Counted from the first letter of the stretch, positions 32,039-43,275 are shown. The stretch is 64,000 nt of DNA from Hydrangea macrophylla (GCA_033977485.1 CM066988.1:75923669-75987668), one strand, 5' to 3'. Made by a program: numbers and translations. Notes: generated by a model from the sequence alone, not told the origin.

Positions 32039-34663
32039 TCAGCCCCGGCCTCGGCCTCGAGTCTGGCACGTGAAGCGTCTGAGAGGCTCCTCCTCTGACT
32101 CTGTGCCGCTCCTTCCGCGTCCGCTACTACCTCTGCCTCCACCTCGGCCACTACTGCTACCTCCACCTCGTCTGGCACCACTACCTCCGGGAGCTTCGCT
32201 ATAATCAATACCAAACTGCTGAAGCCGCTGCTGGAGCTCTCCCACCTACTGAGCCAGTGCCCTGTTCTCCTCCACTTGAGAGAGGAGAGTGTAAAACTTA
32301 GAAGATGTTAAACTAAAAAAAATAATAATAATAAAAAAAATTTAGGGTGATGATTTTACCTGGGCCCTCAGCTGGGCCGCGGCCGTCGCCTGAGCACCCT
32401 CATGCTAAAACCAAGAGCCGAAAATAAAGATTAATAAATGAGAGGCAGTTTCGGGCAAGAAGTTCTTACCATCCATTCTCGCCCGAGGACCCACTGCCAC
32501 ACACTGTGGGCATACGTAAAACCCTCCTCTGCGTAAGCACGCGAGACATCATCATACTGAAGAGGAATGGTAGGGGCGCCCTGAGAGAGCCGGGGAATCG
32601 TCGTCGAGAACTGCTCGCCGAAGGAGACAGTCGACATGGTCTAATCCCACTCGGGTAAGGCAGGAGGTCGAGCAGCAGCAGGAATGGGCTGCAAACAACA
32701 AGAATAAAATGTAAATAAAGAATAAAAGAGAACCCAGAAAAGAATGAAGAAATCATGTACTCACCCAAGTCACTTCCATTAAGGGAAAGTTCCGCATCAG
32801 CTTGGCGGCTCGGAAAACCTCATATCCCTCGGGGGCTCCACGAAGTCATGGATGCCTAAGCCAGTCAGAGTAGCCATAAGCACGCTACCTTGAATCGTGC
32901 CCGTAGCTCTCATAGAATCTGGAGAAGGGTGCGGCACGAAATATCTGAGAGTTGCCGAAGACTGCCTAGTCACCCTCTCTCCCAAGTACCACACACGGGC
33001 ATCTGGCCCATCGAGTAGTAATCTCAACGGGTCATACCCACCCGATTCCCATATCCCCACGGAGGCAGTAGGAAGCACCTTAAGCCATGGCTGCCAGCGG
33101 ACGTGCGGCTCTCTCAAGTTCATCAGGAAGTTCCTGAATACCATAAAATCATGGGCTCCGGTCTTCTGCCCGACTCGCTCCTTTTGCCACTTCAGTCCCT
33201 GGGGCATGATGAGGGCATCAACATCACGTGTCCTAGGAGTCATCATGTAAAGATACTCGTGGGACCAAATCTGTAATAAAAATAAGAGAAAAAAAAAAGA
33301 AGGCGTGAGTCTCGCAGTTTAAATATTTTCTGAGAAGTTGATAAACAATTAAATAAAAATAAAAGAGGATGTACCTCCCACGCCCTCCAGAAACCACCCG
33401 TAGAAGCCGGCCGATCCCGGGAAATGTCCCCCATATGCTTGTACAGGATGGCTAATCTTGCACTAGCCCTGTCGTACTTAAGTATCCGGCCTATATGCTC
33501 CAAGGACGCCACCAATGTGACAGAGATTCGGTCGCCCCTGGTGCTCAACAGAGAGCACCCCAGTATATACATAAGGAAGCCCTGGGCCATTTGTTGGTCA
33601 ATAAAGCCCTGCTGGCCCCTGACCGTGTCCATGAACCACTTGGCTGTGACCAAGGGCTCCTCTGGGACCACTCCTAGCAGTAGTAGTACCTGATCCCACT
33701 CTGTGTCCACGTCCAGGTACTGCAAGCACTCACCCCCGAAGGGGATCCTTGTAATCATCGAGAAGTCGAGCGGGGTCATGGTCATCTCTCCAAACTCGAA
33801 ATGGAATGTGTTGGTGGTGTCCCACCAACGCTCAGCTAGGGCATGTATCTGTCGGAGATCGTTCGAGCTCTTCGTCAAGAGTTGGACGAAATCTCCAAAG
33901 CCAGCAGTAACAATGAAACCCTTCACCGCCTAGTTCAGCTCCCCGTACTACTCAAAAACCATGAGCCAGGCTACCATGCCCCTTCAGCATGTCGGGCTGG
34001 AGTTGCAAAAGTCACAAGATTCAACGTCAGCAAGTGAATAAGTAAAAGCAATAGAAGAAATAAAAATGAAAGGAATGGAACAAAGTGAAAGTGAATAATG
34101 GATAGGAGCAGTTAGAACAATCCAAGCGCAGCATTCATATATTCCGAAAAGTTTTCGCCATCATACACTCTTTCATAAGGTTTATAAAGGGCATTTGAAG
34201 GAGAGGAAATAAAGAAATAAACAAAAAGTAAATGAATAAAAGAAAGTGTGCGGGCAGCACTCGAAAGATTCGTAAGCATAACAGTCGTATCCAAGGAAGG
34301 GTGTATAGAGTCTCGTTTGATATGCATCGCATTGATAAGTCTTGAGAAGAATTAAATAAGGTAAAGAACGATGAACTGAGTATGGATGAATGAACATGAT
34401 TCATAAGAGCGACAGTCTCATCACATTCAAGAAGTTTCGTCGCGCATTACGTTCACATATAGGCATATAATTCGGGTCACCACATTTATGAGATTCATGG
34501 AAGAATAACCAAGAAAAAAATGAATAAGTGGAAGCATGTATACCTTACGCTGGAACGCTTGGGCAGACAGATACTGGTCCGGGTCCCGGAGCAAGAAAGC
34601 AGGATCGGAGTGAGGGGTGGCCGTGTATTTGGCTTTCTTCCTGCTTCTTGAGTCGCTAGCCAT
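32039..34663 (-). pseudogene. Antisense gene 2: multi-exon plant mobile domain (PMD) gene
   Basis: Exon 1 (34663-34544) reads MASDSRSRKKAKY, a basic start. Exon 2 (about 34030-33375) holds the PMD core: KGFIVTAGFGDFV, ALAERWWDTTNTFHFEFGEM and TMTPLDFSMITRIPFGGE. Exon 3 (33270-32765) reads IWSHEYLYMMTPRTRDVD. Exon 4 is 32688-32470, exon 5 is 32404-32360, and the last exon ends at 32039 with a Gly/Ser/Arg-rich tail (RRGGGSSSGRGGGRGSS). Junctions have GT donors (34543, 33374, 32764, 32469, 32359) and AG acceptors (33271, 32689, 32405). Two TAG stops at 33932 and 33950 sit where Gln is expected, and exon 3 has a frameshift. A spliced gene antisense to pol cannot be spliced from the genomic RNA, so it needs its own promoter. 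PMD function here is unknown. Confidence 0.75.
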
Positions 34664-34869
34664 AGCCTAGCGGAGAAAAGAGAGTAAACTGAAAGTTAAA
34701 CTTTGGGATTAATCAAGAAAATAACTAAAATAAGGAAAATAACAGAGTCCTTGATCACGAAAAGACAAACCTGATAAACTTCTGAGATTAGTACAAGGAG
34801 GGGAAGAAAAATCTCCAAAGAGGATCCGAGAGTGAGAGAGCTGGAGGAATGAGAATGAAAATGAAAAAT

Positions 34870-34886
34870 CCATCCATATAAGGCTA
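34870..34886 (-). promoter_or_regulatory. TATA-like box of antisense gene 2
   Basis: The minus strand reads CCTTATATGGATGG just downstream of the 22-bp units and about 210 bases before the PMD start codon. The role is inferred. Confidence 0.4.
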
Positions 34887-34898
34887 CTGTCGCATCGA

Positions 34899-34980
34899 AA
34901 GGCACTCCGGGAACTGTGTGCGGCAGTCTATGAACTACCGTGCGGCACTCACAGCATTCACCGACTGCCGCATTTTGAAG
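34899..34980. promoter_or_regulatory. 22-bp imperfect-palindrome array upstream of antisense gene 2
   Basis: Units start at 34899, 34921 and 34943, with a partial one at 34965 (for example CGGCACTCACAGCATTCACC). They have the same 22-base phase and GGCACTC core as the LTR array. Confidence 0.8.
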
Positions 34981-35018
34981 CGTGTACTGCAAGTATGGCG
35001 GTTTAAGTACCACTGATT

Positions 35019-35042
35019 CCCCCCCCCCCCCCCCCCCCCCCC
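35019..35042. repeat. C24 homopolymer
   Basis: An uninterrupted run of 24 C just before the 41-bp array. Length should be treated with caution. Confidence 0.9.
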
Positions 35043-35140
35043 AAATTCAAAATAAACCCCAAAATTTGAATTCAAACCTCCTGATTTTGCACATTTTTGG
35101 CACTTTTTGTCCCCAAAAATTCATCTTGGAATCATTTGGT

Positions 35141-35344
35141 CCCTGATTTTGGAAATTAAAATGAATTTGGGTCTGATTGACCCCTGATTTTAAATTTAAA
35201 GTAAATTTGGGTCTGATTGACCCCTGATTTTGGAAATTGAAATGAATTTAGGTCTGATCGACCCCTGATTTCAGAAATTGAAATAAATTTGGGTCTGATT
35301 AACTCCTGATTTTGAAAATTGAAATGAATTTGGGACTATTTGAC
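35141..35344 (+). repeat. Tandem array, five copies of a 40-41 bp unit
   Basis: Units start at 35141, 35182, 35222, 35263 and 35304, each beginning CCCTGATTTT and ending TCTGATTGAC or a near variant. It lies in the untranslated region before the 3' LTR. Confidence 0.9.
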
Positions 35345-35354
35345 CCCAAATTTT

Positions 35355-35735
35355 GATTATTCTGAGCAAACATATCCGGCGGGGTCCAAGGGCTACGGAT
35401 TTTTCTGAGTAAACATATCCGACGGGGCTGAAGGGCTGCAGATTATTCTGAGCAAACATATCCGACGAGGCCGAAGGGCTACGGATTATTCTGAGCAAAC
35501 ATATTCAATGGGGCCGAAGGGCTATGGATTATTCTAAGCAAACATATCCGACAGGGTCAAAGGGCTGTGGATTATTCTGAGCAAACATATCCAACGGGGC
35601 CGAAGGGCTGCGGATTATTCTGAGCAAACATATCCGACGGGGCTGAAGGGCTGCGGATTATTCTGAGCAAACATATTCGACGGGGCCGAAGGGCTGCAGA
35701 TTATTCTGAGCAAACATATCCAACGGGGCCTAAGT
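35355..35735 (+). repeat. Tandem array, nine copies of a 43-bp unit
   Basis: GATTATTCTGAGCAAACATA starts a unit every 43 bases from 35355 to 35699, and most units carry CGACGGGGCCGAAGGGCTGCG. Tandem arrays here are a known Tat feature and can seed satellites. The minus-strand ORF over it is a by-product. Confidence 0.95.
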
Positions 35736-36260
35736 CGCAAAGCGCCACCCAGTCAATTACATTCGTCTACCTGGTCAGGGTAGTCACATATCTGGAGAAG
35801 ATCAACTCATTGATCACAAACTATGAACCTTAAAAAATATAATAATAACTCATCTTTTAGTTAGAGTGGCCAAGAGCGTTGAATAGCATGGAGTTAGACT
35901 ACATTTGGATATGTCATGATAGGACGATTTTTGAATCATATCATTTATAGAGCATAAAGTTGCATCAACAGTCATCATTGCATGAGCACGTGCATTATGA
36001 CAAGATAGGTGCATTCATCCATATGACTACTTGTGTTTGTGTATGTCTGACCCCCCTGCCCGAACTACGTCTTGGTCTGATTCCTGAGCGGATACGTAGG
36101 CAGCTCACCGTTGAGCACGACCTATTTGAACCTTGTTGCGCGCCTATCTTCTTTTGTAATGCATTTTGTTTTTACCTAAATTTGACAGCTTAGTCAAAGG
36201 CTTGTCTTCACATAGGCATCGGCATTCACTTGTGACACACGTTGCTCCACAAGCTCTGTC
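35736..36260 (+). other. Non-coding region before the 3' LTR
   Basis: No gene seen. It contains the third CTGATTCC...GGATACGTAGGCA hairpin at 36077-36102. Confidence 0.55.
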
Positions 36261-36274
36261 GAAGAGGGCCAAAC
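36261..36274 (+). other. Candidate polypurine tract of the Tat element
   Basis: GAAGAGGGCCAAAC lies directly before the right LTR. It is purine-rich but interrupted by CC, so it is either decayed or imperfectly placed. Confidence 0.5.
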
Positions 36275-39200
36275 TTTAGACACCCTAATTTTGATCAAAC
36301 GTTGGGATAGGGGGAGTATTACCTCTAAGATCTGATGATGACAATATCCGACTAATCTGGGACTTCCAAAAGTGATTCAAGCTCTTCCGAAGGCTCTTTT
36401 AATTCAAGACAAAAAGGTCAAAGAAAGAAAAAGGGAAAACAGAGGAGAACGACACATAGTAAGATATGTGGCAGTCACGGGTTGCCGTACGACACTCACT
36501 TAAGTGCCATTTTGACATTCTATGAATGTTGTAAGTTTCACTAAATGCCGCGAAAAAATGGATTCCCAGAAAAAATGGCAATCCCTGGAGTTGTCCGCGG
36601 CACTCACTGAATGCCGGTACGGTTATTATTGAATGCCGTAATGGCATTCACCAAGTATCGTTCTGGCACTCATGGAGTGCCGCTCCTTCCTCTCCAAATG
36701 TCGCATTTTTATGACAGCCTGTCCTAAAGTAGGTCGGTTTATAACTTCAAAAGGCGGCCAAAATTAGGGTTTTGGCTGCGAGTTTTCCAAAATAACCCTC
36801 TAAAGATTGCCTATATATAGAGGATGTGTATCCCATTAATGAGGACTGGAAATGGGAGAAGGTTAGGATCCCAACATTGATTCTCCTTCAAAAACTATCT
36901 AAATTAAGAGAGAAGTAGAATTAGAAGAAGGAGCTAGAAGAAGAGCTTGATTATCATTTGGAAGGTCCCAAAGCAACAAAAGAGTTGAGGATAATTAGAG
37001 GTAAACTCTAGAGCAATTAGATTATTTAGTAGTTCAATCACAATATTTAGATTATCTTATGCTCTTTACACATTTTCAAAAACTCTCTTCCCACCTCATT
37101 TTATCACACACCCACCAATATTGTGATTGAACTTTCATTTCATGAGTTTGGATCAAAACAACTTAGGTTTTGAAGCTTAAATAAATCGATCTTGAAGTAG
37201 AACCTTGGTCTCCTTCCTTTTGATTATGTTTATTTCTTAAGATTCATAAGACTTTCAATGTCTTACTTGAATCTTTTAAAAACCCCTAGTACTCTTATAA
37301 ACTCATGATTTATGAGGGGATTAAGGTTGATATTAATGTATTGAGTTAATGAGTTTAAACTTTTACCATAGTTTGAATTCATTACTTTGGGATTTTATGG
37401 AGTTTCTTCATACTTCATTAAAATCTACAAGTTTAAGTGTCCTTAGCCTCCAATGACCATCAAATGGTAGGAGGAAAAATTTGAGTCTAAAGTTATATCC
37501 ATGGTTTAGATTCATTGTGTTGAGGTTTTAAGGAGTCTCTTCATACTTCATTAAAATCCACAAGTTTTAAGTGTCCTTAGTCTCTAATGACCATCAAATT
37601 GTAGGGAAAGTGGTTTGGATTAAGCCCAACTTCATGGTTTAGTAGTTGGGGTTAACCAACAAAGATGAACTTGAATAAATGGTGCAGTAAATTCAATGAC
37701 CACCTTTGATCAAGGATTTTTAGTTAAACATCGAACCGTTGGAATCACTGTTTTCAAAATCGGACCAGACCGGTCGTTGAACCGGTTGAACCGTCGACCG
37801 GTTGAAGAAACGAACCGGTTCGAACCGAAAAACACCAAAAACCGGGCTATTTTGTGAAAATCGAAAAACCCGGCGGTTGAACCGGTAAAATCGGCAATAG
37901 AACCGGAAACCCGGAAAATTTTGATTTTTTATTTTATTTTATTTATATTTTTATATTTTATATTATTATTAATATTTATTACATAATTATGACATCACGG
38001 TTCAATTCCGGTTGACCCAACGGTTGAACCAGTGACCTGTGACCCGGTCATTTTTTCGGTTCGATGACCGGTCTGGTTTTCAAAACACTGGTTGGAACTG
38101 AATGAAGCCAACGGAAAAGTGTCTATAACTCATAGTTCTACCACTGCAATTTTTGTTTTAACAAGATTCCATGGTTAAAATGGTTTGGTCATGAGTTTTT
38201 GGCAACAACAACAATCTGTCCAGAGTTTCAGAACAGCAGCACCCTTTTGAAATGAGTAAATCAGAACCGCAATCAAGTATTAATGACCCCAAATAAATTT
38301 TTTTTTGAACTTTAATGTGTTAATAAGACCCCCTAAAAAGATTAGAGTCTTTTAGAATTTTTTACTATTTTGAGAAAATCGTACAAGAACTCGGGACAGA
38401 GAGTTATGAAGTTCTGAGTAATGTCTAGTGTTTGTTTAATTCCCAGAGATCTAACCGTTGAAACTTTGATTTTCTTTTTGGATTAAAAACTAGGCTCATA
38501 GAGGCAACTAGGGTCTAAAATTCATTAAGATCAAACCATGGGAACCATGCCTTTTATTTCTTTGAAGTTCTGATATCCTCTCAGCAATTTTTAGAATCCC
38601 GTCACAATTTTAATCAATCTTGTAAATAATGGCTTAAATAATATTTTAATGACCTAGGGTTTATACCATGCTTTAACAATGATTGATTAAGCTTAAAACC
38701 AGAGGCTAAATGATCCAAATCAATGAATAGTTTATAGATTTATATTGTTCATATTCATGTATCCATGTGCATTCATATAGATTGATACTTGTAAATAGAA
38801 TTCACCTTGTGTTAGGATTTGTTACTTAGGATTTAATGATATGTTTCATTTAAAGTATGTGAACTAACCCTATGTTTTGTAGTGATAGCAAGGTACGATT
38901 TCTCAAAATCTCCTCTAGTTTGTTTTAATTTCTTGATTTTTATTGATTTTCGACTCCATGCACGACACCTTAGACTAAGTCTTGCCTTATGTGTTTATAT
39001 GCGATTAGAGACTTCTTTTCTAGGTTTTTATTTGTTCGCATGCATTACACGTTTCTATTCCGTGGCTGGATCCCTGGTAAGTTCTCTAGTTCCTTACTTG
39101 CATATCATTTTGCTTACTATTTGAATTATGTGGTTTATGAATGATATTTTGTCATTATCAATCTTACACCCTTTCGACATGCTTTTGTAATGTATAATTA

Positions 39201-39485
39201 TATATGTATTAGTTGAGGGCATGCTTAGATTAATAATTCGATTAAAAAGGATGTTGAGTAGAGGCCTATCATGAGATAGGGTAAAAGGGGGTGTTTTAGT
39301 CCACCGGGCTCCTTCCCCTTTCATTACATAATCCCCGGACCCAGTTTATCTTTGGTTTCGCAAAAGATCAGTTTGCTTTTAAAATGGTTTCTTAATTTTC
39401 TTTTAAAAAATTAAGTGGCGACTCTTTGAATTTGGAAAAGGTTTTAAACAAAAGCTGTGGGTAAGAGAAAATTGAGATATCCACA
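36275..39485 (+). repeat. 3' LTR of the Tat element (with MITE)
   Basis: It starts TTTAGACACCC (TGTAGACACCC in the left LTR) and ends GATATCCACA. It carries the same 22-bp array (about 36468-36706) and TATA box (36811). Without the MITE and one TSD copy it is about 2.86 kb against 2.84 kb on the left. Confidence 0.93.
37746..38090. mobile_element. 345-bp hAT-type MITE in the right LTR
   Basis: The ends CACTGTTTTCAAAATCGG and GGTTTTCAAAACACTG are inverted repeats, extended by GACCAGACCGGTC against GACCGGTCTGG. Flanks gttggaat (37738-37745) and gttggaac (38091-38098) match at 7 of 8, and the left LTR shows the empty site with one copy. The inside is CCGGTT-rich with a TTTTATTTTA stretch. Confidence 0.92.
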
Positions 39486-40736
39486 GTAACTAACTTCCAA
39501 TCCTTCAATTATGTAATGGATTGAAAATGAAACGCAAGATAAGTTATTATATGAATTAATCTCTCACATCTATGATTATCAAATAGAAATCAAGTGAATT
39601 GAAAATGATACAACTAATACATGTTTTCTACTAAACTCCACATACGGAGCCTTTAATCTTCGACTCCATGTGTCATCACCTCAGAGCCTAGCCCATCAAC
39701 GAGTACCTGAGACCCATGAAAACACATAGTTCCTTGACCACGATGGCCCAGTTGAAAACATATAGCTAATATAACCCCATGTATTACATATATGAGTGCA
39801 ATGAATGAAATGAAGAAGTTGCCGAAGCAATGCAAAGTCGCCCTTAGGCCTTTTCATGAATTTTTCAAACATTCACTCTCAACACAACACCCGGTCTATG
39901 GGCCACCACGTTATGGGGGCTTTTAACCACCTCATACGGGTCTTGAGCTTACAATTCTTATGGGGTGCAAGACCAGGAGATTGTGTTCCTACTAGATCCA
40001 AACCTCACATTCACACCCACAAATGGGATTATCTAACTTTAAATCAAAATCCTCACAAAAAGAGGTTTTTCTCATTTTGAAATCTTTGAAGTCCCACACA
40101 TGGAGAGCATTCCCTTTTCAAATAGAAAGTCCCTCATAAGGAGGTCTTTATCTCAAAAAATCCTTTTGTGCATTTTCGTGTTCATGCACATGTTCATGCT
40201 CAAGAATGAAAATGAACAATATCTATGTTAATATAATACATATTAACAACATTTCATAATATCAAGGCATATGCAAGACTTTATGAAATTTCAACTAAGC
40301 ATGCTATCAAAACTTGTAGTAAAGCTTATAGACTTGTTTTCAATCACCAAGTAAACACATAAGGCACATAAGCACTTAGTGGAAACACATAAACATCAAG
40401 AACACATAGGCACATAATCAAGAGAGCTATGTTTGAATTAAAAACATAGCAAACATGCGTGAAACTTCGTAGTGTTCTAGATTTACACTAACACAATACA
40501 CATTTGGTGAGAGTTACATGAAACTACCCCAACATTGAAAAAATCTCCCAAAAAAGAAATTTGGAGGAAACGCAAAATAAATGCATCCCTGTGTGCTCCT
40601 TGATGAGAGGAACGATAAACTCCAAAGGGGCAAGGCTAGAAGTGAGAGGAAGTGAGTAGATCTGAGTTTGAAAGCTTGAAAACCTTACTTTTTGTCTCTA
40701 ATGGTGTTTTCTCATTGGGAAAGATGAAGTGAGGAG

Positions 40737-40753
40737 ATATATATATATATATG
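40737..40753. repeat. (AT)n microsatellite
   Basis: A short AT dinucleotide run in the solo LTR, possibly at its TATA region. Confidence 0.8.
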
Positions 40754-41084
40754 AAATGAAAAATATACTACCAACTTTCTTTTTATAGCAAGTGGCTTGG
40801 TACAACTCATAAAGAACGATGTACCACCTACTAAAACTAATATATGTCACTAACCGTACCAGTTATGAAAAAGTCAAAACACCAAAAGTGAATCATGTGA
40901 GCATACGCTCCTTCCAGTCCAAAAATCTCATTTTCAAATTTTCTAGTCAAGACTTACATCTCAGATAAAATTACCAAACTACCCATGTGACTAAAAATCC
41001 AATCATAGTCTGAAAAATTCCAAATTTTCACTAGAGTTCTGAAATCTGATATTAAATCATTATTTAAAACCTCGGGTTATTACA

Positions 41085-41553
41085 TGGACGATCCTACAGT
41101 CCATCAAGACAACACTGGAAAATGCCAAAGGGCTATGGGCGGAAGAGTTACCGAGCCTCCTATGGGCCTACTGCACGACACCCCGAGCCTCAATAGGTGA
41201 GACAGTGGGCAACATCAATGTCGAAGAGAATGATGGACTGCTCGAGACCGAGCTCGATCTAATTGAGGAGAAAAGGGATCGAGCTTATATAACGATGGTG
41301 GCCTACAAGCAGAAGGCCTCACATTACTTCAACAAGAAGGTGCAGCACTATATCTTCTAGGTGAGGGACCTCGTTCTCAAAGCGTTGAATCCATCTACCA
41401 AGGTTACTAAAAAACAACAAGCTTAGGTCCAACTGAGAGGGTTCATACATGGTCACTCGGGTAAATCGACCGAGAACCTTCTGGTTACAAACTATGGAAG
41501 GACGAGAGTTATCACACCCATGGAACATGGAGCACCTACGCAAGTATTACTAG
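41085..41553 (+). pseudogene. Outer Tat pol, part 3: integrase C-terminal part
   Basis: The frame resumes with ILQSIKTTLENAKGLWAEEL and PSLLWAYCTTPRASIGET, the integrase segment that follows the catalytic Glu, continuing the piece that ends at 17996. It proceeds through LLETELDLIEEKRDRAYITM and HYFNKKVQHYIF to NMEHLRKYY and a TAG at 41551, the usual end of a Tat pol. A TAG at 41358 fits a lost Gln codon. The region between GETVG and NINVEEND is shortened compared with relatives. Confidence 0.9.
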
Positions 41554-42394
41554 TAGATTAGGCTAGTACATACTTGATTTCCCAAGCAGCTCTTTTCGAG
41601 CCCTCTTGCCATTTCTCGAATAGCACTTTTTGAGCCCTCAACAGTTTTGGAAGAATCAATAAAATTAACTTTATTACAATGATGTTTTTCGCAGCAAAGT
41701 CCTCTGCCACCCTAGGGCACCCAAAAGACCACCGACCTGCGTGTGGCAAAAGGCCTCAGAATTTCCCGAGTCATGCTTTACACAAGCAAAAAACTCCACT
41801 TGGGTGTATATCCGATGATAGAGGTGGCCTACGATAGAGGAGTTAAAAGACCCTAAAACCTATCATTTTAGATCAGCTTCCTAAAAGAGATCTTTCCACA
41901 CTACCCCGACCTTGGCAAAAGCTTGGGGGGTAGATAAGAATAACTCTATAGGAGCCTAAGAGTACTTAAAGAACCCAGGATTAGATAATATCGAGTGCTT
42001 ACAAGACTCAAAATTAACTAAGTATTAATGCTAAGTTGATGCCCTAAAATAAATCGAGTACTTACAGGGCTCGGGAATGGAATCTTAGATAATCCCGAGC
42101 ACCTACAAGGCTCAGAAGTCCAAAGGCAGTAAAGGCCTCGAAACTACCCAAATAACATTTAAACCACCCTATTGTCTTAAACCTTTTGCTAAGGCAGAGG
42201 TACTGGACTAAGGCAAATTAAACAAACACAGACAATTAAGTGAAAAGTATGGACATATGCTACAAAAGGTGACCTCAAATGGCCTTTGTCATTATTAGTT
42301 CAAAAGGAGTACAACGCCTGGGGGCAATTATAGTAGCCTTCCCCAAAAAAACCAAAAAAAAGGTAAGAAAAACTGCCCAATAGCAGAAGAGGGT
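41554..42394 (+). other. Post-pol non-coding region of the outer Tat element
   Basis: No gene seen. Degenerate repeats of TCGAGTGCTTACAAGACTCA occur near 41989, 42055 and 42098. The small minus-strand frame at 41558-41749 has no family features. Confidence 0.5.
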
Positions 42395-42494
42395 CAGTCA
42401 ACCACTACGGTATCATCAATCGCCTCGGTTTCCCCAACCACCTTAGTAGCAACGGCAGATGGTGTAGCTGCCGGAGCTTCTTCCACAAACTCGC
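42395..42494 (-). pseudogene. C-terminal end of the outer Tat antisense gene
   Basis: The minus strand reads FVEEAPAATPSAVATKVVGE and EAIDDTVVVD, then a stop at 42395. It is separated from the rest of its gene (56453 upward) by the Athila-like element: the frame ending near 56448 continues here when the insert and one TSD copy are removed. See the entry at 56453. Confidence 0.75.
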
Positions 42495-43195
42495 TGACAC
42501 GACTGAAAATGTGTTCTCCTAACAGTATGTCTAAGCGTAGACGGTCGCATCGAGTGATAACCGGTAAGACCTGGTCGTATCCCAAGGGATGGGAAATTGG
42601 GGACAGAGTGTTCTAGATTGAAACCTAAAGGAAAGAAAAGATGATTTCTTTATGAATGGAGGTTCTAACGATCCTACTGAATTCGAGATTAAAACTAAAT
42701 AAGTTAAAGCAAAGCAACAATTAAATTAAACAGAATTAAGTAATATAATTTTTAAATTATGTATGATAAAGGTGTTGGGAACATGTGAGTCCGTATTGTA
42801 CCAACCACTGCCATGACCTAACATTAACATGCAACCGGGGTTTCATCCTTCTAGTATTCCTTATTTCGAAAGTGATTAAGTTAAGTAACTTAGACACTAA
42901 GTATGTGAACTTCACATAACTAGTGGTTGAATTACCTTACTTATAATAAAAGAAACTTGAAATAACAACTAATAAGAACTATGAACTATGATAAACAAGT
43001 CAAATATAGGATGTTCGACGTGTTCGTCATGTATGTTCATTGAACTAATTAGCCAAAAGGGCTTATATTTCAAAATTAGTTTGCAATTTGAACTTGAAAA
43101 GGTCAATTTGGGTTTAGTTTCTGAAATAGAAGTTACTAGAATACTAAAAGGATGCTACCCAATATATAAGCCTACCAATCCATTTCTATGAGTTG

Positions 43196-43275
43196 AAATC
43201 GATTGGTGTGAAATGACTCCTAATCGATTGGCATAAATACCAATTGATTGGCTTGGAATCTATGACAATTGATTG
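43196..43275. repeat. AATCGATTGG cluster, LTR downstream group
   Basis: Copies AAATCGATTGG, TAATCGATTGG, CAATTGATTGG and CAATTGATTGGG, within 80 bases. Confidence 0.8.

Larger units (their letters stand above)
18944..39485 (+). mobile_element. Complete 20.5-kb Tat-lineage Ty3/gypsy retrotransposon
   Basis: Two long LTRs (18944-21784 and 36275-39485) flank gag, protease with G-patch, reverse transcriptase, RNase H, a second RNase H and integrase on the plus strand (23.1-29.6 kb). Then come two minus-strand accessory genes (30.2-31.3 and 32.0-34.7 kb) and two tandem arrays (35.1-35.7 kb). The TSD is gtaac. Large size, dual RNase H, extra genes between integrase and the 3' LTR, and tandem repeats before that LTR are known Tat (Retand/Ogre-like) traits. 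Stops and frameshifts in every pol domain indicate an inactive copy. Confidence 0.93.
18002..41084. mobile_element. Solo LTR (2.5 kb net) in the integrase gene, split by a 20.5-kb Tat element
   Basis: The outer pol stops at 17996 and continues at 41085. The inserted unit starts TATAACGCTCTGCATCCC and ends CCTCGGGTTATTACA, chromovirus-like LTR termini (the start is probably a mutated TGTAACGC). Flanks tagac (17997-18001) and tggac (41085-41089) fit a 5-bp TSD with one change. Without the inner element (18944-39485 plus one TSD copy) it is about 2.5 kb and has no gag or pol, so a solo LTR is the simplest reading. Orientation is uncertain because both ends resemble TGTAA...TTACA. Confidence 0.7.

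Noticed and set aside
32039..34663. PMD gene as a host gene interrupted by, rather than carried in, the Tat element
   Set aside because: It lies between integrase and 3' LTR inside the gtaac-flanked element, and shares the 22-bp array with the LTR.
35355..35735. CRISPR-like array of 43-bp units
   Set aside because: Whole units repeat with no unique spacers; it is an ordinary tandem array inside a retrotransposon.
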